Below are positions 16,479-25,319 of a stretch of DNA of 64,000 nucleotides, piece after piece. The notes under the pieces were generated by a model, which saw only the letters and a list, made by a program, of their open reading frames with translations, had not been told where the DNA came from and ran no database searches. The DNA lies in assembly GCF_025917315.1 (NCBI RefSeq), contig NZ_CP080627.1, positions 1,178,001 through 1,242,000 of the forward strand, written 5' to 3'. Position 1 is the first letter of the stretch. Every line of letters begins with the position of its first letter. The stretch is from Halomonas qaidamensis (lineage in GTDB: Bacteria > Pseudomonadota > Gammaproteobacteria > Pseudomonadales > Halomonadaceae). The translations under genes were made by a program, and so were the position numbers.

Positions 16479-19400
16479 GTGGTTATAAACGCGCTGAAGG
16501 TACTCTCTAAGCACTTCTCTAAGCACTTTTCTAAGCACCTCTCTAAGCTTTTCTGTGTTTATTTATTGTTAATATTTACTGGTGCCGGATACGCGCAAAC
16601 ACCGCTGCTTGAGCAAGTCCCCTCTGAGGCACAGTTATCTGAACGATTAGCTGAGCTTGAGTCTCAAGAAAGTGAGCTGACCACAGAGCAGAACCAGGTT
16701 AAAGAAGCCTTGTCTGCTGCATTACAAAGCTACGAGCGTCTCCACGCGGTTGAAGAACGCCTTAGCGCGTTAGAAGAGCGGGTTGCTCAGGCACCTGAAA
16801 TACTGCTCCGCCTAGAACGCGAGCTAAATGCCGCTGAAGAGGAAAGCCAGCAGTTGTCGCTAGGTAACCTTAGTGACATGCCGCTGGAGGAGCTAGAAGC
16901 ACAGCAAGCAGAAGCTGTGGTAGAGCTTCAGCAGTTGCAAAGCCAATTGGCTGAAGTTAACTCGCAGCTATTGGCAGCACAAACGCTGCCTGAGCGTGCT
17001 CAGCAAGCCATTTCAGATGCGCTGCAACGCGCTGAAAGTTTACGGCGCCAAGCGGATGAGCGAGAAGCGCTGCTAGGCGATCGGCAGCTGTCAGCGCGCA
17101 ACGATGCACAATTAATTCAGTGGCGCATTGAGCGTGCCCTTGCTGAGCAGGAGGTTAGCCTCAATCAACGCGAACTGAGTGCTAATAGTCGGTTACGTGA
17201 GCTGGCACAAGAGCGGCGGGAGCTTATTGAACTACAAATAGATCAGCAGGAACAGCAGCTTAACTTATTGCAAGGTGTCATTGACCGCCAGCGGCGGCTG
17301 CTTTCTGAGCAGGCCATTGCGGATGCAGCAAAAAATGATCCGCTGATCGCAGAAGGGCATCCAGTGGTGCTCAATGCCCAGCAAACTAACCAAGCACTGA
17401 GTCTTGAATTGCTGCGGGCCACGGATCGAGCGAATGGCATTATACGTGAAAATATTGAGGCCCAGCGCCAGTTAGATCATGTGCGGCAACTTCAGCGCAG
17501 CCTTAATGAGCAAATTGACGCTATTCGTGGTAGCCAGCTGTTATCACGTATTCTAAGGGAGCAGCGACAGTCATTACCTCTGGTTGCGCCAAAGCGTAAT
17601 TTGCAGGATGAGATTGCCGATCTGCGTCTCAAGCAATTTGACTTGATTCGACAGCGTGATCAGCTACGCCAAAGCGATCGTTTGGCGGCTCAGCGCTTGC
17701 AGGAAGCAGGGGTAGATGTCACGCCAGGGCTAGTGGACTCCCTAACGCGGCTTTATCAGTCGCGCCGTGAATTAGTAGAGCAGCTTGAACAGTCCTATGG
17801 CAGTCTGCTCAGTGCCGCGATTGAGCTACAGCTAAATCAACAACAGTTATTAACAACAACGCGAGATTTACGGGCAACTATCGATGAGCAGCTATTCTGG
17901 GTAGCGAATAGCCGTCCTCTGGATTTCAATTGGTTACGACAAATTCCCCATAACCTTCAACTGGAGTGGCGAGAAGGTGAGTGGCGGGCAATTTTGCCCT
18001 CTCAATGGCAAGGCTTCTCCTGGCAAATGCTAAGTGGCGCGCCGGTTGTTTTACTTGGCGTAATGCTGATTGGGCTGCGCCGACGGATTAAGTCACGGCT
18101 TGAGCTAATTCATTCACAAATAGGCCGGCTGAAAAGTGATACTCAGTTACATACAACAAAGGCTGTGCTTTTAAACGTGCTATTGGCATCGCCAGGCCCA
18201 CTGGGTTTGGCAGGGATTGGTGTTGCTCTAAGTGAAGCTGAAGGAGCATTAGCAAGTAGCGTTTCACCCGCGCTAATGCAGCTGGCGCTAAGCTGGGCGG
18301 TTGTGGCTTTAGGGCGTCGTCTTCTTGTCCACGATGGTGTTGCAGAGCGTCATTTTACTTGGGCGCCAGCTTATACATCGCGGTTGCGTAAACTGCTGGG
18401 TGGATTGGGGGTAGCGTTAGTTCCGGTGGTTGCTATTGCTGCGCTTTCAGGGCAAATGGAAACAACGCTAGCGTTACGCCCGGTGGCGATCGGTCTCTTT
18501 GCCGCAGGTTTAATAGCCATGAGCTGGTGGCTGGCACTGTTAATCCTAGCTCATGTACCGTTTTTCGGTGTGCGACTCTTTCGGTTGGTGTTAGGGCTTG
18601 CCATGGCGTCGGTACCGCTTGTGCTGCTAGGGCTGGTGCTCTGGGGCTATGAGTATACGGCTTTGCAACTGGTGGCTCGCTTTGCGATAACGCTTTACCT
18701 GTTGGGCTTGTGGGTCGTGGTTGAGGCTACCGTTGTTCGTAGCCTAGCAGTGGCGGCCCGCCGGTTAGCGTATCGACGTGCGCTTGCCAGGCGTCGTGCT
18801 CAAGTGCAAGAGGGGGCAGAAGGTGGGTTGGAGGTCGTTGAAGAGCCACCTTTAGATATGGAAAAGATCAACTCGCAATCCTTACGCTTATCAAAGTTGA
18901 TTTTGTTAATCGGCTTCAGTGCCCTGCTGTATCTTGTGTGGTCAGACCTGCTGGCAGTGTTGGGGTATTTGGATCAAGTAGCCATATGGGATGCGGAAGA
19001 GGGTGATTTAGTCGGTGACGCGCTATCGCTTTCCGATGTATTTACGGCGCTGCTGGTAGTTGCTATTACCTTTATTATGGCGCGTAACTTGCCTGGTTTG
19101 TTGGAAGTGATGGTGCTTTCACGCCTGTCATTAAAGCAGGGCAGCGCTTATGCCATCAGTTCACTACTCTCTTATACCATTGTGGGTACGGGGGTTGTGA
19201 TGGCGTTGGCGACGCTGGGCGTTTCATGGAATAAATTGCAGTGGCTGGTGGCTGCACTAAGTGTCGGCTTAGGCTTTGGGCTTCAAGAGATATTTGCCAA
19301 CTTTATTTCCGGCTTGATTATTCTATTTGAACGCCCAATTCGCATTGGCGACACTATCACGCTCGGTAATCTTCATGGCACGGTGAGCCGAATTCGCATA

Positions 19401-19853
19401 CGGGCCACTACCGTGACTGACTTTGACCGAAAAGAAATCATCATTCCAAATAAAACGTTTGTAACGGATCAGCTCATCAATTGGTCGTTGTCAGATAATG
19501 TGACCCGAGTGGTGCTAACTTATGGGGTTGCTCATGGCTCTGATTTGCCTTTAGTGCACGCACTACTGCGTCAAGCTGCCGATGAAAACCCTCGCGTGCT
19601 AGAAGATCCAGAGCCTCAGGTTTTCTGTCTGAACTACGGTCCGCACAGCTTGAATTTTGAGGTGCGTATTTTCGTTAACGATTTGCTTGACCGCCTGTTT
19701 GCTGCTGACGAAGTTAACTGCCGAGTTGACGAGCTGTTCCGTGAAGCAGGGGTACGGGTGGCCTTCGAACAAATGGACGTGTGGTTGCACCGTGACCCAG
19801 GTGAGTCTGTTAAAGTGCAGTCAGCTAACCAACTGCCTTCTGCTAACCGCTAA
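16479..19853 (+). CDS. Large MscS-family mechanosensitive channel (MscK/MscM type)
   Basis: At 1124 aa this matches the giant channels MscK and MscM, which release solutes during osmotic downshock. Seen in order: signal peptide (ending GAGYAQ), a periplasmic coiled-coil of about 450 residues very rich in Gln/Glu/Leu/Arg, roughly ten membrane segments from about residue 515, and the C-terminal MscS core: pore helix with LVAALSVGLGFGLQEIFANF, then FERPIRIGDTITLGNLHGTV and a cytoplasmic cage. The start is GTG with a weak AGG site. The signal peptide is preceded by a 12-bp repeat encoding SKHF units, so it is unusually long and charged. Relevant to a halophile facing salinity changes. Confidence 0.9.
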   Translation: MVINALKVLSKHFSKHFSKHLSKLFCVYLLLIFTGAGYAQTPLLEQVPSEAQLSERLAELESQESELTTEQNQVKEALSAALQSYERLHAVEERLSALEERVAQAPEILLRLERELNAAEEESQQLSLGNLSDMPLEELEAQQAEAVVELQQLQSQLAEVNSQLLAAQTLPERAQQAISDALQRAESLRRQADEREALLGDRQLSARNDAQLIQWRIERALAEQEVSLNQRELSANSRLRELAQERRELIELQIDQQEQQLNLLQGVIDRQRRLLSEQAIADAAKNDPLIAEGHPVVLNAQQTNQALSLELLRATDRANGIIRENIEAQRQLDHVRQLQRSLNEQIDAIRGSQLLSRILREQRQSLPLVAPKRNLQDEIADLRLKQFDLIRQRDQLRQSDRLAAQRLQEAGVDVTPGLVDSLTRLYQSRRELVEQLEQSYGSLLSAAIELQLNQQQLLTTTRDLRATIDEQLFWVANSRPLDFNWLRQIPHNLQLEWREGEWRAILPSQWQGFSWQMLSGAPVVLLGVMLIGLRRRIKSRLELIHSQIGRLKSDTQLHTTKAVLLNVLLASPGPLGLAGIGVALSEAEGALASSVSPALMQLALSWAVVALGRRLLVHDGVAERHFTWAPAYTSRLRKLLGGLGVALVPVVAIAALSGQMETTLALRPVAIGLFAAGLIAMSWWLALLILAHVPFFGVRLFRLVLGLAMASVPLVLLGLVLWGYEYTALQLVARFAITLYLLGLWVVVEATVVRSLAVAARRLAYRRALARRRAQVQEGAEGGLEVVEEPPLDMEKINSQSLRLSKLILLIGFSALLYLVWSDLLAVLGYLDQVAIWDAEEGDLVGDALSLSDVFTALLVVAITFIMARNLPGLLEVMVLSRLSLKQGSAYAISSLLSYTIVGTGVVMALATLGVSWNKLQWLVAALSVGLGFGLQEIFANFISGLIILFERPIRIGDTITLGNLHGTVSRIRIRATTVTDFDRKEIIIPNKTFVTDQLINWSLSDNVTRVVLTYGVAHGSDLPLVHALLRQAADENPRVLEDPEPQVFCLNYGPHSLNFEVRIFVNDLLDRLFAADEVNCRVDELFREAGVRVAFEQMDVWLHRDPGESVKVQSANQLPSANR
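16505..16552 (+). repeat. 12-bp tandem repeat inside the start of the channel gene
   Basis: Four 12-bp units (16505-16516, 16517-16528, 16529-16540, 16541-16552) with consensus ctctaagcactt encode repeated LSKH/FSKH tetrapeptides in the N-region of the signal peptide. The first two are identical and the later two differ by 2-3 bases. The length keeps the frame. Confidence 0.9.
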
Positions 19854-19896
19854 TTACCATTAATCGATAGGTTTAAGATTAGCATCAGCGTTGGTT

Positions 19897-20673
19897 TTAA
19901 GCGCTTGGTTTTTCATATTTACTCGCGAGCAGTAAAAACTCCCGATTACCATCGCTGCCGGTAATCGGGCTTTCCTGCCAGTGGCTAATGACTAAGCCGC
20001 ACTCAGTACAAGCATCGCGTATCTTTTGCTCTACGTCGCTATAACGGCTAGCGTCACGCACAATGCCGCGCTTATCTAGTGCGCCTGGTTCTAACTCAAA
20101 CTGTGGTTTTACCAATGAAAGCAGTTGCCCCCCAGTGGGAAGAAGGGAGGCAATCTCTGGCAAAATCAGTGTCTGAGAAATGAACGAAACGTCCATTACG
20201 GCGATGTCGATAGGATGTTTAGCCACGGTTTGTTGAAGCTCTGTCGAGGACGTCATATAACGGGCATTTAAGCCTTCAAGACAAGTGACCCTCGGGTCGT
20301 CACGTAAGCGCTCGGCTAGCTGGGCATGACCAACGTCTACGCCAATCACATGACGGGCACCAAACTGCAATGCGCAGTCGGTAAACCCCCCCGTTGATTG
20401 GCCAACGTCTAACACAATAAGCTCTTCCAGGCGCCTATCCAGTGCGTTAAGGACGCCCTCTAATTTCAAACCAGCACGGGAAACATAGCGCTCTTCAGGG
20501 TCTTCATCGATATGCAATAAAGTATCTTGCGGCCATTTTTCAGACGGTTTAGCGAGTAGCGTGCCATCTTGAAGCGACACACGTCCGTTACGAATTAATC
20601 GCTGCGCACGGGTGCGAGAACTGACCAGCCCTTGGCTGACCAGTAGTTGGTCTAATCGTGTCAATTGAGTCAT
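19897..20673 (-). CDS. tlyA: TlyA-family rRNA methyltransferase
   Basis: TlyA-type enzymes 2'-O-methylate cytidines in rRNA. An N-terminal S4 RNA-binding domain (RLDQLLVSQGLVSSRTRAQRLI) leads into a Rossmann methyltransferase with SAM-binding VLDVGQSTGGFTDCAL. The K-D-K-E catalytic residues are seen in VSRAGLKLE, VMDVSFIS, LVKPQFE and NREFLL. The ATG at 20673 is chosen (258 aa). A TTG nine bases upstream is also in frame, and neither has a strong ribosome site. It follows the 676-aa gene by 45 nt on the same strand and may be co-transcribed with it. Confidence 0.9.
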   Translation of the reverse strand: MTQLTRLDQLLVSQGLVSSRTRAQRLIRNGRVSLQDGTLLAKPSEKWPQDTLLHIDEDPEERYVSRAGLKLEGVLNALDRRLEELIVLDVGQSTGGFTDCALQFGARHVIGVDVGHAQLAERLRDDPRVTCLEGLNARYMTSSTELQQTVAKHPIDIAVMDVSFISQTLILPEIASLLPTGGQLLSLVKPQFELEPGALDKRGIVRDASRYSDVEQKIRDACTECGLVISHWQESPITGSDGNREFLLLASKYEKPSA

Positions 20674-20718
20674 TGTCGTCAATGTGGCAGTTATTCAGCG
20701 CGTCTGGCGAGTCCTTGG

Positions 20719-22749
20719 CTACGGTGTGTGTGGCCCTTCGTCTGCCTGAAGCTCTGTCGGCGGCAAGCGGCTAGCTCCCCAGCTGCGATGCAGGTAGCTT
20801 TTTACAGACTCAAGTTCATCATCCGTTACGGTAGCCAGTTCGCCTCGCTCTAATGGGTCATAATGGTAGATATATAGCCGAGAGGTAAATTGTTCAAAGG
20901 GTAAAGAAGCCTCGCCAAAGCGCTCTCCGTTACCAGACGTACTTACCTTAACGCCATCTCCCCAATCTTGGCCGCTGTCGTTGTTGGGATTATAAAAATA
21001 GATCCTCATGACATCGTTTGGATCTAAAGACGCGCGTAAAATCGTTATTGCATGCCAACCAATAAACCGAGCGGCACTGTCAGTTACGGCGATGCCTGCT
21101 GGCTGAGGATGAATCAGCGGTTGGTTACCATTGTAATAGGGATGATAGCTGGCATAAAAGTGACGAATAAAGTTATCTACGCCACTTAGTTGGCCGGTGG
21201 CAACATCAACGTTAATGCTAAATCCACGGCCTGACCACCAACCATGGAACTCTGGGTTGACCCAACGGTGAGGGTCGCCTTCACGGCCAATGCAGCGTCT
21301 ACCCATCTCTGCATAGATGCGATCCAAATGGGGCACAACAATCAACGAAGCAGGGTCTAGATCCATCGGCAGTTCAGATGCAACGCCAGATGCACTCTCC
21401 ATTGAAGAGATTGCCTGACCTTCAAAATGCATAATGATTTCGTCATCCCGTGCTGCCCAGGCGACCATTTGTAACAAATAGTCCGGATCATTGTAGGCCC
21501 ACATGGAGAGCGCTCTTGCTGACTGGCAAGTTGGGTTGTTGCCTTGGCCTACACCTAACGGCAGCCCCAGCATGCATAGCACACCTTCAATGAGACGTGC
21601 GCGAGGTGATGCGTCGACTCCATAGGCAAGGTTCAATCGCGCTTCTGACCATTCTGAAAGTTTTAAATTTAGCTGTCGCCACATCGCTGGGGCAACCGGA
21701 GGCTGATAGAGAATGCCCCGCTCAAGTAGCAGTGCCAAGCCATAGACCGCCTGCGCAGTAGCTGGGTAAACACCGCTGCGAATCAGGGCATGTACCAACT
21801 CACGATAGCACAGAAGGCAATCTCGTCCTGTTGATGAGAGGCCTAGGGCTTCTGATAGCAGGTGGTCTCCCTCTTCCAACAAATAACGCATAAGAACCGT
21901 ATGGTAGGGTGATACTAACCCTGTGTCGTGCATGGCTCGGGCGAAGCCGGTAGATTCTGCTTGTAAAGCAGCATTATCCATACGTTCCAGTCGTTCACGA
22001 TAAAGAGCTACGCCAGGGTCTTCACGGCAAGCTTGCGTTGGCCCAAAAAGTGAACTGACCAGTCTGTCAGCCCCTTGGCCACTTGCGCCTAAATCAATTT
22101 CTGGATTGACTTGGCACAGCGCAATTTGAGTAATCATCTGTTTGATGGCATCAACTTGAATTGGGCGCTGCTTTAAAATGCGCCATATTTCATCAATAAG
22201 TTGATCAATCACATGTTCGTAACCAATGCGCTCGGCTAAATGTTTGAACAATTGCCTAGGGATAGTCGCTAAGCGTCCCTGAGTTTCTCGTTCAGCCTCA
22301 CTTGGTGCGTTAAATAACAGCCATAAATTAATGGCCATTACTTGGGTTAAATAGTGGTGAGCGTGCTCTTGAGATACCAGTGCGTGAAGGTAATCACCTT
22401 TGGCAACTGCTAAAAGCCTCAATTCACTCAGAGCTTCAATTACCACCACGTTGGGGTCAGCACTTCTAAGTGAAAAAGTAGTTAGTGTAGGTACTAGAAA
22501 CTGCGGTGTTTCCCAGTCTGAACCTGCAAACACTCCGGCGGATTCAAAATCCGCCGCGCGAGATTCGAGGGCGGCGCAGCCACCCTCTTGCATCAAGATT
22601 CTGCGCGCAGTATCCATTACGCGAGGCAGCTTTGCCGGTTTAGAAAAAGCAGGAGCCTGCATAAGCAGGCGCACCGCTTCATCAAATTTTTTCAAAAGTC
22701 CGTTAAGCTTGCCATCTTCATAAGAAGATGCCTCTTGATTGGTCGTCAC
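20719..22749 (-). CDS. Uncharacterised 676-aa protein with papain-like Cys/His/Asn pattern
   Basis: I do not recognise a named family. The first 390 residues look mainly helical, without signal peptide or membrane segment. From residue 402 the sequence GQGNNPTCQSARALSMWA places Gln402 exactly six residues before Cys408, as in the papain QGxCGSC active site. Later come GWHAITI (His566) and IYFYNPNND (Asn587), in the order and context expected for the His and Asn/Asp of a papain-fold cysteine peptidase or transglutaminase-like enzyme. The start is GTG with a strong AAGGAG. It begins 30 nt after an ATP-grasp gene, so the two are probably one operon. Cytoplasmic peptide or amide chemistry is inferred, not shown. 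Confidence 0.6.
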   Translation of the reverse strand: MTTNQEASSYEDGKLNGLLKKFDEAVRLLMQAPAFSKPAKLPRVMDTARRILMQEGGCAALESRAADFESAGVFAGSDWETPQFLVPTLTTFSLRSADPNVVVIEALSELRLLAVAKGDYLHALVSQEHAHHYLTQVMAINLWLLFNAPSEAERETQGRLATIPRQLFKHLAERIGYEHVIDQLIDEIWRILKQRPIQVDAIKQMITQIALCQVNPEIDLGASGQGADRLVSSLFGPTQACREDPGVALYRERLERMDNAALQAESTGFARAMHDTGLVSPYHTVLMRYLLEEGDHLLSEALGLSSTGRDCLLCYRELVHALIRSGVYPATAQAVYGLALLLERGILYQPPVAPAMWRQLNLKLSEWSEARLNLAYGVDASPRARLIEGVLCMLGLPLGVGQGNNPTCQSARALSMWAYNDPDYLLQMVAWAARDDEIIMHFEGQAISSMESASGVASELPMDLDPASLIVVPHLDRIYAEMGRRCIGREGDPHRWVNPEFHGWWSGRGFSINVDVATGQLSGVDNFIRHFYASYHPYYNGNQPLIHPQPAGIAVTDSAARFIGWHAITILRASLDPNDVMRIYFYNPNNDSGQDWGDGVKVSTSGNGERFGEASLPFEQFTSRLYIYHYDPLERGELATVTDDELESVKSYLHRSWGASRLPPTELQADEGPHTP

Positions 22750-22779
22750 GTTGACTCCTTATCCCAGCCGTAACGGGGA

Positions 22780-24003
22780 TTATACATAGAAGTCGAGGTC
22801 TTCTTGGCGTTTAAGAAGATCGCGTAGTGTGTGCGCATCTTCGCCTTTAAAGTAGACCAAGCCCCAATGGGTACCAAACGCTGTACGTTTAGTGACGGTT
22901 TCTTCAACCGGTGATGTCAGTTCGTGAGATTCAAAGTACGGGTGATCCTCTGTTTCTTCAGGGATCTCTAAGCGGCTAACAACCCGACGGCGGGGATACA
23001 CGCCAAAGCAGCCCGCGAACCCATCTGCGTCCACCACTTCTTTGGGAAAGAAAGCCGCAACTTCCTCTTTGGTGCTTTTGGGGTCGAAGACCAGCATCGA
23101 AGCTTGGTAGGCGTTGAAGCCATACACCCGCTCAAGAAGTTCAAATACTTTAAAGCCGGGTGGACGATAGGCCACTTCGCCAAAGTACATCTCACCATCG
23201 CTGGTCACAAAGTACTCGGGGTGAATAAGGCCGAACTCAATATCAAACGCTTTGATCAGTTTTTCAATTTGCGCTGTAATCTGCTCGCGGTATTTTTCAA
23301 GCTCAGGAGACGCGGGCACAAATACCGAGTAGCCAAGTGTCACGTACTCTGAAATATTCAGAAAAGCGATCTTACCGTCATGGATCCACGCTTCAACGGC
23401 AAATTCCCAACCATCCAAGTGTGATTCCATCAACACTGGGAACTCTTCATCGGGAATCGTATCAACTTCATCCGGTGTACGAATCACCCGGTGACCAAGA
23501 CACCCTGCCTTATCAAACGCTTTGAGGTGGATAGGGTCGTTAGGATCGCCATCCAGCTTGAGTAGCGTTTGGTTAACACGTTTAAGGAAGCGGACAACGT
23601 CATCTTTATCGTGGGCTTCTTCGAAAATGCCTACGCGAATGCCGCCAAGCTGTGCGCGGCGTTTCATTAGCGCTTTATCGCGAAGTAGTAACGACTGGCC
23701 ATAAATGCGCGGATTATCGAGCAAGACAGAGTTAATTGCGCCCGCCCACTCTACGGTCTCTTCATAAAGTGGGATTGCAACATCGACGCCTTTCTCTTTT
23801 AACGTTTCAGCAATTTCGATAGAACGATCGTTGAGACGCTCAAAATTCCAGGGAACGTAGGGAATATCATGTTTTTGGCAGTAATCCTCGGCCCAGTCGG
23901 GTGCAACCACGATGTAGCGGCGGTCAAAATTCTCTGCCGCTTCGATCGCATTGAGGCTCCAACCTAGTAGGGCGATATAGCCCTTATTGGGATCCTTTTG
24001 CAT
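22780..24003 (-). CDS. ATP-grasp domain ligase-like protein
   Basis: This 407-aa enzyme has an N-terminal Rossmann-like domain (KGYIALLGWSLNAIEAAENF) and an ATP-grasp fold from about residue 110. Visible are a nucleotide-site lysine in HLKAFDKAGCLGHRV, the clamp strand PVLMESHLDGWEFAVEAWIHDG, and the metal/ATP site IHPEYFVTSDGEMYFGEVAYRPPG. Family members join a carboxylate to an amine or thiol using ATP. The substrate is unknown. GGAG precedes the ATG. The immediate downstream partner is the 676-aa protein with a papain-like pattern, suggesting a ligase/peptidase pair. It is not carbamoyl-phosphate synthetase, D-Ala ligase or a purine enzyme by motif. Confidence 0.8.
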   Translation of the reverse strand: MQKDPNKGYIALLGWSLNAIEAAENFDRRYIVVAPDWAEDYCQKHDIPYVPWNFERLNDRSIEIAETLKEKGVDVAIPLYEETVEWAGAINSVLLDNPRIYGQSLLLRDKALMKRRAQLGGIRVGIFEEAHDKDDVVRFLKRVNQTLLKLDGDPNDPIHLKAFDKAGCLGHRVIRTPDEVDTIPDEEFPVLMESHLDGWEFAVEAWIHDGKIAFLNISEYVTLGYSVFVPASPELEKYREQITAQIEKLIKAFDIEFGLIHPEYFVTSDGEMYFGEVAYRPPGFKVFELLERVYGFNAYQASMLVFDPKSTKEEVAAFFPKEVVDADGFAGCFGVYPRRRVVSRLEIPEETEDHPYFESHELTSPVEETVTKRTAFGTHWGLVYFKGEDAHTLRDLLKRQEDLDFYV

Positions 24004-24215
24004 GATGGTGACTCCTGTGGGTGAGTGAATAAAGTTGCCATACCACTTACTTCACCATACACGATAGGGCCTCCCGACGGCTAATTAGCAGCCTCTGAAG
24101 GTGAAAATGGCTAAAAATAAGTGCTTTTCATGGTGTGTAGTAAAGAGCAAACCCCTGAGTATGTTAGGCTAGGCGCCTCAACATTATGTTCAAGTGGCAA
24201 GAGGAATAGGCCAAG

Positions 24216-24545
24216 ATGGCGGCCAAGCCGATCTACCGTGTGGTGGTTCACCAGCAGGGTGAAATCTGGGATTTATACGTCAGAGAAATTTTTCAAAGCG
24301 AACTCTGGGGCTTTATTGAAGTCGAGGAGTTTGTCTTTGACGATGCGTCGCGGGTTGTTGTCGATCCAGGGGCAGAAAAATTACAGCGCACCTTTGAAGG
24401 TGTTAAGCGCAGTTACCTGCCGCTTAACGCTATTGTGCGCATTGATGAAGTTGAACGTGAAGGCCCTTTAAAAGCTGTCAAGAGTGATGCCCGCGTCGCA
24501 GAGTTTCCTCGTCCCTTCCCGTTACCGCCTCGTGGGGAAGGGTAA
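24216..24545 (+). CDS. DUF1820-family protein
   Basis: This 109-aa cytoplasmic protein starts YRVVVHQQGEIWDLYVREIFQSELWGFIEVEEFVF, a pattern shared by the DUF1820 family of gammaproteobacteria, of unknown function. A conserved SYLPLNAIVRIDEV block follows. The C-terminus is proline-rich. AGAGGAA lies upstream of the ATG. It is divergent from the ATP-grasp gene and ends before a hairpin with a short T run. Confidence 0.82.
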   Translation: MAAKPIYRVVVHQQGEIWDLYVREIFQSELWGFIEVEEFVFDDASRVVVDPGAEKLQRTFEGVKRSYLPLNAIVRIDEVEREGPLKAVKSDARVAEFPRPFPLPPRGEG

Positions 24546-24577
24546 GCGCCTAAGACAAGCGCACCGCTTTGAGCGAT

Positions 24578-24612
24578 ACGCGCGATTGGCTTCGTCGGCT
24601 ACGCGCGTTTTA
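24578..24612 (+). terminator. Terminator after the DUF1820 gene
   Basis: Arms acgcgcg (24578-24584) and cgcgcgt (24602-24608) with a 17-nt loop are followed by ttttat. It lies between the DUF1820 gene and the SH3-domain gene. Confidence 0.6.
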
Positions 24613-24630
24613 TGATCAGGACATGACGTC

Positions 24631-25266
24631 ATGCAAGTAAATAAACTTCGTAATAGTTGTTACGCCGCCGCCGTTGGTGTGTTGCTGAGCGCTGGGATAG
24701 CCCCTGCATTTGCCCAGTCTGATAGCCAGGCCTGGGTCAGCGATGAGTTAAGCACCTACGTGCGTAGCGGCCCAACGGATGGTTACCGCATTGTTGGCAC
24801 GCTGAATGCGGGCGAGCAAGTTGAAGTTCTTGAAAGGAGCGGGGATTATACTCGCGTCCGTGGCGACGGCGGCGATGCTGTATGGGTGCTGAGCAGTGAG
24901 TTACAACAAACTCCCAGCGCCCGTGAGCAGCTGCCTGTATTGCAAACGCAAGTAGATCAACTGACACAAGAGCTGGACGGAATCAACAATACGTGGGAGC
25001 AGCGTGTCTCTTCAATGACAGAAACGCTCGAAGTACGTGAGCAGCGTATCGTTGATTTAGAAGCGCGTAATCGCGAGCTAGATAACGAAGCTGAGCAATC
25101 TCGCCAGCAGGTGCGCGCATTGCAGGCGCGTTTAGATACGCAAGAAGAAGATTTATTGATGCGCTATTTCATGTACGGCGGTGGGGTGGCCGGTGCTGGT
25201 TTGTTAGTCGGCCTGATTGTTCCCCATTTACCACGTCGTCGTAAAAAGAGAGACCGCTGGTTTTAA
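24631..25266 (+). CDS. SH3-domain, coiled-coil, single-TM protein (YgiM type)
   Basis: This 211-aa envelope protein has four parts: a signal peptide ending PAFAQ, a bacterial SH3 domain (VSDELSTYVRSGPTDGYRIV to GDAVWVLSSEL), a coiled-coil of about 75 residues, and one C-terminal membrane helix (YFMYGGGVAGAGLLVGLIVP) followed by a basic tail. This is the architecture of the YgiM / TIGR04211 family. The SH3 domain should face the periplasm with the basic tail in the cytoplasm. Peptidoglycan contact is plausible, but the role is not known. Confidence 0.87.
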   Translation: MQVNKLRNSCYAAAVGVLLSAGIAPAFAQSDSQAWVSDELSTYVRSGPTDGYRIVGTLNAGEQVEVLERSGDYTRVRGDGGDAVWVLSSELQQTPSAREQLPVLQTQVDQLTQELDGINNTWEQRVSSMTETLEVREQRIVDLEARNRELDNEAEQSRQQVRALQARLDTQEEDLLMRYFMYGGGVAGAGLLVGLIVPHLPRRRKKRDRWF

Positions 25267-25319
25267 AGTGGTTTCTACAGCAAGCGTTACGGGTAAATTT
25301 TGAGTGTGAGGTAGGTCCA

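Noticed and set aside
24121-24471. A 116-aa plus-strand frame overlapping the DUF1820 gene
   Set aside because: It is a different frame of a well-supported gene, with no ribosome site and unusual composition.
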